A stretch of 5,352 nt of DNA from Candidatus Latescibacterota bacterium (GTDB taxonomy: Bacteria > Latescibacterota > MVCY01). Numbering within the stretch: the stretch's first letter is position 1; each line of letters starts with the position of its first letter. Under the pieces are notes generated by a model. The model was not told the DNA's origin. It saw only the letters and a program-made list of their open reading frames with translations, and ran no database searches. The position numbers were made by a program, and so were the translations under genes. Shown piece by piece: positions 1 to 5,352 of this stretch. The stretch lies in the NCBI GenBank assembly GCA_030629295.1, contig DAOVPH010000117.1:1-5352 (forward strand), given 5' to 3'.

Positions 1-954
1 ATTGAGGAACGATTCGGGGTTAAAGTCACAGCCCGAGGCGAACAGATTACCTTTCAGGGTGAGGATGAGAATGTGCGGAAAGTATCCGGACTTTTCGGCC
101 AACTTTTAGAACACATCCAGCGAGGATATGATCCCCATAATTTCGATCTTGTATCCACCCTTGAGTACCTTGACTTATCTTCTTCCCCTCAATCCGAACT
201 GGACCAAAGGGAGCGCATCTCTGAGCTACAGGTGATGGGTTCTCCCGTTGTATTGGCATCTGATAAAAAAGTAATCAGAGCAAAGACTGCGGGGCAACAG
301 AAGTATGTGATAGCTATTCGAGAATGTGATATTGTCTTTTCCATAGGCCCGGCCGGAACGGGGAAGACCTACCTGGCAGTGGCTATGGCACTGGCTGCGC
401 TGAAAGGGAAAGAGGCTGACCGAATTATCCTGGTTCGGCCAGCGGTGGAGGCAGGAGAGAGTCTGGGATTTTTACCCGGAGATATGGAAGAGAAAATAGA
501 CCCTTATTTGCGGCCACTTTATGACGCATTGTATGATATGCTCCCCGCCGAAAAGCTACGCCGATTGTTAGCTGTACGAACTATCGAGATTGCTCCCCTG
601 GCCTATATGCGCGGCAGAACTCTAAACCAATCATTTGTTATCCTCGATGAGGCCCAGAATACGACCACCAATCAGATGAAGATGTTCTTGACAAGACTGG
701 GAATGGGTTCAAAGGCCGTTGTCAACGGAGATATCACCCAGATAGATCTGCCTGACCCAAAGTCGTCGGGATTAGTTCAAATCCAGTATATCCTCGCGGG
801 GGTCAAAGGAATTAAATTTGTCTATCTCACCGAGAAAGATGTCGTCCGACATCGACTTGTGAAGGATATAATCAAGGCTTATGATCAACACGAGAACGGC
901 AACACCCCAAGAAACGGCAAGATACCGCTGAATTCTGAAAGTCAGAATATATAG
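1..954 (+). CDS. phoH: PhoH-family ATPase, 5' end cut by window
   Basis: A cytoplasmic P-loop ATPase of the PhoH (E. coli YbeZ) family, thought to act with YbeY in RNA metabolism and ribosome maturation; its exact substrate is not settled. The reading frame is open from base 1, and the upstream residues (IEERFGVKVTARGEQITFQG) match the usual N-terminal region. The gene therefore begins before the window, and the in-frame GTG at 73 is not its start. Of 317 visible residues, Walker A GPAGTGKT is at 116-123 and the family signature RPAVEAGESLGFLPGD begins near 146. Walker B FVILDEAQN is at 212-220, NGDITQIDLP begins near 242, and the basic VVRHRLVKDII segment at about 281-291 fits the family's C-terminal end. 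A polar, poorly conserved tail of about 25 residues follows. Probably only 10-30 N-terminal residues are missing. It is followed after 41 bases by pgpH on the same strand, consistent with an operon. The family call is very secure; the biochemical role is from family knowledge. Confidence 0.96.
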   Translation: MEERFGVKVTARGEQITFQGEDENVRKVSGLFGQLLEHIQRGYDPHNFDLVSTLEYLDLSSSPQSELDQRERISELQVMGSPVVLASDKKVIRAKTAGQQKYVIAIRECDIVFSIGPAGTGKTYLAVAMALAALKGKEADRIILVRPAVEAGESLGFLPGDMEEKIDPYLRPLYDALYDMLPAEKLRRLLAVRTIEIAPLAYMRGRTLNQSFVILDEAQNTTTNQMKMFLTRLGMGSKAVVNGDITQIDLPDPKSSGLVQIQYILAGVKGIKFVYLTEKDVVRHRLVKDIIKAYDQHENGNTPRNGKIPLNSESQNI

Positions 955-995
955 GGTATTTATCCAAAAGAATTTTACATCCAGGATTTCCTGAT

Positions 996-3263
996 ATGCT
1001 GAATATTCGGTTCAAAAGGGTATTGGTCCACTGGCGAAAAGTTGGAAGGCAGTTGAATACCTCTACCAGGGCTAAGCTGGCCTTGTGTCTGGCAGTGGTT
1101 GTTCTTTTGAGTCTCCTGTTCCCCCGAGGGGAGAGTTTTGAATTCAGCAAACTCCAGGTGGGAATGGTCTCCGATAAAGAGATCATCGCCCCTTTTACCT
1201 TCAGTGTCCTCAAAAATGACGCTGAATTGGAAAAACAGAGGGCAGCAGCTCGCCAGAGCATTCCCCCTATTTTGGACTACGATGCCAGTGTGGCTCCGAA
1301 GCAAAAGGCCAAATTGGATTCTCTGTTTAGGGAGGTTTCCCGGCTTCTCTCCAGTGAGGTCTCCGATTCTCTTAAGAACGTCACTTTAAAGAGATTAAAC
1401 CTACCTTTGTTTGAAGAGACTATTCAGTTGCTTCTGGGCACAGAGGCCAAGAGCAAACGCCGTCACCTTCAGATGCTTTCTCAGTTAAAACAGACCTGTA
1501 AAAAACTGCTGACTGATATCTATGCTCTGGGACTGTTGGAGAACAAACAGCAGATTGCCGATGAGGTAACCAAGGGTGTGATTATAATATGCAAAGGGAA
1601 AGAAGAGAAGACTGTTGCTTTAAGCCAGATAGTGGATATCTCGCAGGCAAAAACAATGCTGCCAGAGAGAATACGGGGGCTTCTTCCAAACTCGAAGGAC
1701 AGATTATTGAAGGCCTGTTATGAAATAACTATGGCCTTTCTGTCTACAAATCTCAACTTCAATGAAGCAAAGACAACCCAGAGAAGAGAGCAGGCAGTGG
1801 CCTCGGTGCCCCTCTACAAAAGAACTATCTTGGCAAACGAGCGAATACTGGCCAGTCACCAGGTGATTACCCAAGAAAACATGGATGTTGTTAGATCATT
1901 AGCTAAAGCTAAAGCAGAGAGGGAACTACAAAGAAGCTTATGGAGACGGTATCTCCTCTGGTTTGGTCGCATATTAGTCAGCATGTTTTCTATCTCGGTA
2001 CTTATACTCTATCTTTACTTTTTCAAGAAACAGATTTACAAGAACAACTCTCTGTTGTTGCTGCTTTCTATAATGATTATTATCCCTGCAGCAGTAGCTG
2101 CTTTTACAATAAACAATCCCGGTTTTATGGGAGAATACCGTTCGGAGTTTCTGGTGCCCATTACTCTGAGCGCTATGTTGGTTACCATCCTTTTGGGAGC
2201 AGAAATAGGTATAATTTTAACCTTTGTTAATCTTTTGGTTATGGGTTGTGTTTTGGGATACCATTTTCAGTCTCCTTTTGTTTCCGGGTTATGCGGGGTA
2301 TTGGCGGTCTATTTAGTGAGAAAGGTTCGTCATCGCCGTCAATTTTATCGGCCGATGATTTTCTTGCCCTTGGCCTATGCGGTGATAATTACTGCAACGG
2401 ATCTGCTTCGCTTCACCTCTTTCAGCACTATCTCGAATGGAATCCTGCCTGGGGTCTTGAATGGGTTCCTATCCCCGGTGTTAACTATCGGGCTCTTGCC
2501 TGTATTTGAAAGCATCTTCGGCATCACCACCAATATTACTTTGCTGGAACTTTCGGATTTGAACCACTCCTTGTTAAAAGACTTGGCCATCAAAGCTCCT
2601 GGCACTTATAATCACAGTATTATCGTGGGCAGTTTATCTGAAGCAGCGGCAGAGGCAATTGGGGCAAATTCCTTGCTGGCAAGGGTGGGTTCTTACTACC
2701 ACGATATCGGCAAAATGGAAAAGCCGGAATACTTTGTGGAAAATCAGCTAAAAGGTAAAAACCCTCATGATAAACTTTCACCCTCTATGAGCAGCCTCGT
2801 TTTGGCCTCACACATCAAAGAGGGATGTGAGCTGGCTGATCGTCACAAACTACCCGAGGTGATTAAGGATATCATCCGTCAGCACCATGGAAGAGCGGTG
2901 ATGAGCTATTTCTATCATCGGGCACGGGAAAAGGGAGATAAAGAAGAGGTGAAGAAGGACCTATTTCGGTATCTGGGTCCTCGACCGCAAACCAAAGAAG
3001 CGGCGATCGTTATGTTGGCTGACTCAGTAGAAGCCGCTACCCGTTCTCTCCGGCAGAAGACTTCCAGTCGCATAAAAGAGACAATCAAAGAGGTTATTCA
3101 GTTAAACCTGATCGAGTCCGAGTTGGATGAGTCCGATTTGACGCTGAGAGACTTAAATAGGATCAGCGAAAGTTTCCTTCCTATTCTATCAGGCATATTT
3201 CATGTGAGAGTTGAATATCCAAAGGAACAGACCGATGCAAATTCTTCACCAAAGGGAAGCTGA
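996..3263 (+). CDS. pgpH: 7TM-HD cyclic-di-AMP phosphodiesterase (PgpH/YqfF type)
   Basis: A 755-residue membrane protein expected to hydrolyse the second messenger c-di-AMP to pApA with a cytoplasmic HD domain. A membrane helix lies at about 27-43. The extracytoplasmic 7TMR-HDED-type domain spans roughly 45-315, followed by about seven helices between 320 and 505 and then the HD domain (about 520-740). All metal and catalytic residues known from Listeria PgpH have counterparts: H540 (NHS), H569-D570 (HDIGK), H606 (ASHIKEG), H630-H631 (QHHG) and D676 (ADSVEAATR). It should therefore be active. ATG 996 is the only plausible start: AGGA at 983-986 lies 9 bases upstream, and no other in-frame start occurs after the phoH stop. 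The length is slightly above the Firmicute homologues (about 710-720). The 3' end overlaps ybeY, suggesting translational coupling. c-di-AMP specificity comes from the family; a diadenylate cyclase should exist elsewhere in the genome. Confidence 0.95.
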   Translation: MLNIRFKRVLVHWRKVGRQLNTSTRAKLALCLAVVVLLSLLFPRGESFEFSKLQVGMVSDKEIIAPFTFSVLKNDAELEKQRAAARQSIPPILDYDASVAPKQKAKLDSLFREVSRLLSSEVSDSLKNVTLKRLNLPLFEETIQLLLGTEAKSKRRHLQMLSQLKQTCKKLLTDIYALGLLENKQQIADEVTKGVIIICKGKEEKTVALSQIVDISQAKTMLPERIRGLLPNSKDRLLKACYEITMAFLSTNLNFNEAKTTQRREQAVASVPLYKRTILANERILASHQVITQENMDVVRSLAKAKAERELQRSLWRRYLLWFGRILVSMFSISVLILYLYFFKKQIYKNNSLLLLLSIMIIIPAAVAAFTINNPGFMGEYRSEFLVPITLSAMLVTILLGAEIGIILTFVNLLVMGCVLGYHFQSPFVSGLCGVLAVYLVRKVRHRRQFYRPMIFLPLAYAVIITATDLLRFTSFSTISNGILPGVLNGFLSPVLTIGLLPVFESIFGITTNITLLELSDLNHSLLKDLAIKAPGTYNHSIIVGSLSEAAAEAIGANSLLARVGSYYHDIGKMEKPEYFVENQLKGKNPHDKLSPSMSSLVLASHIKEGCELADRHKLPEVIKDIIRQHHGRAVMSYFYHRAREKGDKEEVKKDLFRYLGPRPQTKEAAIVMLADSVEAATRSLRQKTSSRIKETIKEVIQLNLIESELDESDLTLRDLNRISESFLPILSGIFHVRVEYPKEQTDANSSPKGS
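3222..3227 (+). promoter_or_regulatory. Ribosome-binding site that decides the ybeY start
   Basis: AAGGAA lies inside the 3' end of pgpH, with its AGGA core (3223-3226) 8 bases before ATG 3235. It favours that ATG over the in-frame TTG at 3211, which would lengthen YbeY by eight residues and has no convincing ribosome-binding site of its own. Confidence 0.7.
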
Positions 3264-3669
3264 GAAGCTGAGCAATTTCAACACAGAAAGGCTTCGTTTG
3301 GCCTCACAGCGACTTCTCGGATATCTGGGATACGAAAAAGAGGAGGTGAATATCGTCTTCGCTAACGATGAATTTATCCGAGAGTTAAATCGAAGATACC
3401 ATCAGGTTGATCTGCCTACAGATGTGCTTTGCTTTGACCTGAGCGAACACCTCTCCGAAGAAAAAACAGGTGAGATCTATATCTCCCTGGAAAGAGCCGC
3501 TGAGCAGGCTCAACAATATGAAGTATCTTTAGAAAATGAGGTGGCTCGATTAGTTGTTCACGGTCTTCTCCATCTGGTGGGATACGACGATCAATCCGAC
3601 GCAGACCGGGAGGTGATGAGTCAGAAAACAGAAGGGTACTTATCCCAGTTCTATGTTGATTTTAAGTAA
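3235..3669 (+). CDS. ybeY: Endoribonuclease / rRNA maturation factor YbeY (UPF0054)
   Basis: A 144-residue cytoplasmic metalloprotein of the YbeY family, which is needed for 16S rRNA 3'-end maturation and 70S quality control in bacteria. Family blocks seen are ELNRRYHQVDLPTDVLCF (50-67), GEIYIS (79-84) and HGLLHLVGYDD (109-119). The normal zinc triad is H-x3-H-x5-H (H114, H118, H124 in E. coli). Here it is H109, H113 and D119, so the third ligand is Asp. The usual VLSFP is also VLCFD. Both changes occur in an otherwise well-kept, full-length fold, so I take them as lineage variants rather than decay. ATG 3235 was chosen for its ribosome-binding site. The start lies 29 bases inside pgpH in another frame, pointing to coupled translation. 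The protein is slightly short for the family (about 150-155 residues) but lacks no core block. It sits in the phoH operon, as is common. Confidence 0.93.
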   Translation: MQILHQREAEKLSNFNTERLRLASQRLLGYLGYEKEEVNIVFANDEFIRELNRRYHQVDLPTDVLCFDLSEHLSEEKTGEIYISLERAAEQAQQYEVSLENEVARLVVHGLLHLVGYDDQSDADREVMSQKTEGYLSQFYVDFK

Positions 3670-3678
3670 AACCGAGAT

Positions 3679-3728
3679 TGCGCATTAAACACTGAACATC
3701 ACCAGCGTTTTTCGGTGTTGTTAGCGCA
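3679..3728 (+). repeat. Extended imperfect inverted repeat with two competing hairpins
   Basis: In the ybeY-CBS gap, TGCGC (3679-3683) pairs with GCGCA (3724-3728). Inside it, AACACTGAA (3688-3696) can pair over nine positions with TTCGGTGTT (3711-3719), including one T-G pair. Alternatively AACATCACC (3695-3703) can pair at 8 of 9 positions with GGTGTTGTT (3714-3722). The two inner stems share their right arm and cannot form together. No T-run follows, so this is not a simple intrinsic terminator. It could be an attenuator-like leader, an RNA-processing site or a protein-binding palindrome; the sequence does not decide. Confidence 0.55.
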
Positions 3729-3733
3729 CAAAC

Positions 3734-3780
3734 TGGTCTCTTGCACTTTCTTGAGCTCCGGGGGTGTGAAGATGAGACCA
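3734..3780 (+). repeat. Perfect 7-bp inverted repeat before the CBS gene RBS
   Basis: TGGTCTC (3734-3740) is exactly complementary to GAGACCA (3774-3780), enclosing 33 bases that have only weak internal pairing (for example TCTT 3749-3752 with AAGA 3769-3772). The right arm ends nine bases before the Shine-Dalgarno sequence of the next gene. In RNA it would make a hairpin close to the ribosome-binding site. The remainder of the 3670-3806 gap shows no convincing sigma-70 promoter and no small gene. Confidence 0.45.
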
Positions 3781-3789
3781 TTAAGTATT

Positions 3790-3795
3790 AAGGAG
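3790..3795 (+). promoter_or_regulatory. Ribosome-binding site for the TTG-started CBS gene
   Basis: AAGGAG is a strong Shine-Dalgarno sequence, 11 bases before TTG 3807, a slightly long spacing. An in-frame TGA at 3798-3800 rules out any start further upstream. The next candidate, GTG 3837, has GGAGGA directly abutting it, too close to serve as its ribosome-binding site, and its use would remove residues just before the first membrane helix. Confidence 0.7.
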
Positions 3796-3806
3796 AGTGA
3801 TATTTC

Positions 3807-5072
3807 TTGGAAGTTGACTCGTTTATTCAAGGAGGAGTGTTTTTACTCCTATTGGGCTTAATAGCGCTTCTGACAGGCGCTGAGTCTGTTATTGTGTCCC
3901 TTTCTCGTTCCTCTTTAGAGAAGTCAAAGGAGAAAGGAGATAGAGCTGCTGGAAAGATACTGAAAATTTACCAACCTAAACAGAAATTACATTTAGCAGT
4001 GACCATTGCCAGATCTCTTGCTACCCTGCTGGCCACACTGATGTTGATCCTTCTGGTCCAGAATATCTGTTCCAGCAAAGGCCCCTACCAACTGGCGGGG
4101 TTGGCACTGGCAGTGGCTGTCGCTTTATTTGCCTTCTTCTTCGCTGAACAGATCCTTCCCCGAAAGATTGTCCGAGGGGGAGAAAACTCGTTGCCCAAAG
4201 TTGCTTCCCTTATCTATGTTTTTTATGTGTTGTTGCTTCCTCTTACCAACTTCCTCTACAGGTTCTCTCCCAAGGAACAGGAGTTGAAAGAGATAAAAGA
4301 GGAAGAGTTGAAGAGCATTGTTGAGGCCGAGAGTGAGGAGGGAGTGATTGAAAAGGTAGAAAAAGAGATGATCAGCAACATCTTCGAGTTCTCTGAGACC
4401 AGCGTGAAAGAGGTGATGGTGCCCCGAATAGACATGATTTGTGCAGAAGTCTCCAGTGGACTTCAGAAGTTGGTTGACCTGATAAGTCAAGTAGGGCATT
4501 CTCGCATTCCCATCTATGAAGAGACAGTCGACAACATCCAGGGGGTTATTTATGCCAAAGACTTACTTCCCATATTAAGGAAGTCAGAGCAGTGGAATAT
4601 AAGGAAGGTGATGCGGGAAACCTATTTTGTGCCTGAGAATAAGAAGATCGACGAGATGCTCAGAGAGTTTAGGACCAAGAAAATACATATAGCCGTGGTT
4701 GTTGATGAATACGGCGGGACAGCCGGTCTGGTCACCCTGGAAGACCTTATTGAGGAGATTGTGGGAGAGATCCAGGATGAGTACGACACTGAAGAGCAGC
4801 TCTACAGGTGGCTGGACACAGAAACCTTGTTGGCAGATGCCAAGATCGACATCCACGATCTAAATGAACTGCTGGGGATTGACCTGCCCAGGGATGGGTT
4901 TGAAACTCTGGGAGGGGTTATCTATAACCATCTGGGGAGTATTCCTCAAAAGGGAGAAACTTTGGAAATTAATGACTTACAGATGTTCATCCAGGAGGTG
5001 AATGGCCAGAGAATAACCAAGGTGAAGATTGTCAAAAAAAGGCCGAAGGCTCAGGAAGGGGATAAACAGTGA
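3807..5072 (+). CDS. DUF21/CNNM-type membrane protein with CBS pair and CorC_HlyC domain
   Basis: A 421-residue inner-membrane protein of the HlyC/CorC (CNNM/CorB-like) family; members are implicated in Mg2+ or other divalent cation export and resistance. An N-terminal DUF21-like region has helices at about 8-30, 61-86, 94-118 and 131-152. An acidic, lysine-rich linker with EEELKSIVEAESEEGVIEKVEKEMI (166-189) follows. The CBS pair covers about 200-325, including VKEVMVPRIDM, HSRIPIYEE, DEYGGTAGLVTLEDLIEEIVGEI. A C-terminal CorC_HlyC domain (about 335-412) contains a DGFETLGG segment. It is unlike the soluble E. coli CorC (YbeX), which lacks the membrane part. The DUF21 part is diverged: where typical members have GN-x3-N and GE-x2-PK, this one has A68-R69-x3-T73 and A113-E114-Q-I-L-P-R-K. 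Mg2+ transport is therefore only a family-based guess. It starts at TTG, 137 bases after ybeY, and may be a late operon gene or separately controlled. I see no intrinsic terminator after it. Confidence 0.9.
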   Translation: MEVDSFIQGGVFLLLLGLIALLTGAESVIVSLSRSSLEKSKEKGDRAAGKILKIYQPKQKLHLAVTIARSLATLLATLMLILLVQNICSSKGPYQLAGLALAVAVALFAFFFAEQILPRKIVRGGENSLPKVASLIYVFYVLLLPLTNFLYRFSPKEQELKEIKEEELKSIVEAESEEGVIEKVEKEMISNIFEFSETSVKEVMVPRIDMICAEVSSGLQKLVDLISQVGHSRIPIYEETVDNIQGVIYAKDLLPILRKSEQWNIRKVMRETYFVPENKKIDEMLREFRTKKIHIAVVVDEYGGTAGLVTLEDLIEEIVGEIQDEYDTEEQLYRWLDTETLLADAKIDIHDLNELLGIDLPRDGFETLGGVIYNHLGSIPQKGETLEINDLQMFIQEVNGQRITKVKIVKKRPKAQEGDKQ

Positions 5073-5167
5073 GATTGTTTACCTGTTTTCTGTGTCAATA
5101 AGATCATGGAATTTAGCAGGTTTTGCATAGTACTGGATAAATTTTAGCTAAAGAGGGAAAATTCAAC

Positions 5168-5196
5168 TTGACAAAGGGAAGGGGTTTCCTTATCTT
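5168..5196 (+). promoter_or_regulatory. Sigma-70-type promoter for the initiator tRNA
   Basis: A perfect -35 box TTGACA (5168-5173) is followed by a 17-base spacer and a -10 box TATCTT (5191-5196, 4 of 6 matches). Initiation about 7 bases after the -10 falls near 5202-5204, directly before the tRNA at 5205, so the primary transcript would have almost no 5' leader. The region just upstream is A/T-rich and includes the palindrome TTTAGCTAAA at 5143-5152. The segment between -10 and start is A/T-rich rather than the G/C-rich discriminator typical of stringently controlled stable RNA promoters. Confidence 0.7.
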
Positions 5197-5204
5197 GTAT
5201 AAAT

Positions 5205-5281
<77 letters not shown>

Positions 5282-5287
5282 AAACTC

Positions 5288-5310
5288 AGGCCCAGTGGGC
5301 TTTTTTCTTT
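5288..5310 (+). terminator. Intrinsic-terminator-like hairpin between the two tRNAs
   Basis: GCCC (5290-5293) pairs with GGGC (5297-5300) around the loop AGT, extended by one G-T and one A-T pair outward, and is followed by TTTTTTCTTT (5301-5310). It begins seven bases after the CCA of tRNA-fMet and has the form of a Rho-independent terminator. The stem is short, so termination may be partial, which would let transcription continue into the tRNA-Phe gene only seven bases past the T-run. Confidence 0.65.
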
Positions 5311-5316
5311 TATTAT

Positions 5317-5352
5317 GGCGCCCTAGCTCAGATGGTAGAGCAACGGACTGAA
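5317..5352 (+). tRNA. tRNA-Phe (GAA), 3' half beyond window
   Basis: The first 36 positions of a tRNA are visible. They comprise 5' acceptor strand GGCGCCC, T8-A9, D stem GCTC/GAGC with loop AGATGGTA, position 26 A, anticodon 5' strand ACGGA, then C32-T33 and GAA at 5350-5352. Placing positions from the D stem puts GAA exactly at anticodon positions 34-36, which reads Phe codons TTC/TTT. The 3' half lies outside, so pairing of the acceptor, anticodon and T stems cannot be checked. Confidence 0.88.

Noticed and set aside
73..75. GTG as the start codon of phoH
   Set aside because: The frame is open to base 1 and the upstream residues look like the normal PhoH N-terminal region, so the true start is outside the window.
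872..1304. Overlapping minus-strand open frames across the phoH/pgpH junction
   Set aside because: They lie opposite conserved coding sequence and the translations show no recognisable family.
3211..3213. TTG as the start codon of ybeY
   Set aside because: ATG 3235 has AAGGAA at good spacing; the TTG has no clear ribosome-binding site and would only add eight unconserved residues.
3679..3728. Intrinsic terminator after ybeY
   Set aside because: The hairpins are followed by mixed sequence rather than a T-run; Rho-dependent termination cannot be judged from sequence.
3741..3790. Possible promoter for the CBS gene (TTGCAC or TTGAGC as -35)
   Set aside because: No acceptable -10 box occurs 16-18 bases downstream of either; the A/T-rich TATTAA near 3786 lacks a matching -35.
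5073..5167. Small gene or terminator between the CBS gene and the tRNA promoter
   Set aside because: No ribosome-binding site with a plausible short frame and no stem followed by a T-run are visible; it appears to be plain A/T-rich spacer.
5198..5203. TATAAA as the -10 box of the tRNA promoter
   Set aside because: It would be 24 bases from TTGACA and would start transcription inside the tRNA; TATCTT at 17-base spacing fits better.
5311..5316. TATTAT as a -10 box for tRNA-Phe
   Set aside because: It abuts the tRNA 5' end, so a start would fall inside the tRNA, and no -35 box lies at proper distance.

Overview
This window is ordinary bacterial chromosome of moderate GC content. It holds a tightly packed run of co-directional genes on the + strand, followed by the start of a tRNA cluster. 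I see no insertion sequence, CRISPR array, phage gene or other mobile element. Bacterial identity rests on Shine-Dalgarno-led genes, a textbook bacterial initiator tRNA and wholly bacterial protein families. The lineage cannot be fixed from the sequence. The order phoH - 7TM-HD phosphodiesterase (pgpH) - ybeY is the arrangement known from Firmicutes. A DUF21/CBS/CorC-type protein after ybeY instead recalls the Proteobacterial ybeZ-ybeY-ybeX arrangement. The mixture suggests a lineage outside both textbook cases, such as a deltaproteobacterial-like or uncultured phylum; this is inference.

Layout: positions 1-954 hold a PhoH-family ATPase whose 5' end lies outside the window. Positions 996-3263 hold a membrane HD-domain cyclic-di-AMP phosphodiesterase of the PgpH type, with every expected metal ligand present. 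Positions 3235-3669 hold YbeY, an rRNA-maturation metalloprotein overlapping pgpH by 29 bases; its third zinc ligand is Asp rather than His. A 137-base gap (3670-3806) contains two sets of inverted repeats, including two mutually exclusive hairpins, and ends in the ribosome-binding site of the next gene. Positions 3807-5072 hold a membrane-anchored CBS-pair protein of the CNNM/CorC (HlyC/CorC) family, starting at TTG. A strong promoter (5168-5196) then drives an initiator tRNA gene (5205-5281), followed by a terminator-like hairpin and the first half of a tRNA-Phe gene cut by the window end.

How the genes fit together: PhoH and YbeY are recurrent partners in RNA and ribosome maturation. PgpH links the cluster to c-di-AMP turnover and so to osmotic and potassium balance. 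The CBS protein is probably concerned with divalent cation or membrane homeostasis. phoH, pgpH and ybeY are very probably one operon (41-base gap, then an overlap). The CBS gene may belong to it or may be controlled separately through the structured gap. The tRNAs form a separate transcription unit. The window looks like core genome; its less usual points are the structured ybeY-CBS leader, the altered YbeY metal site, the diverged DUF21 motifs and the nearly leaderless initiator tRNA promoter.
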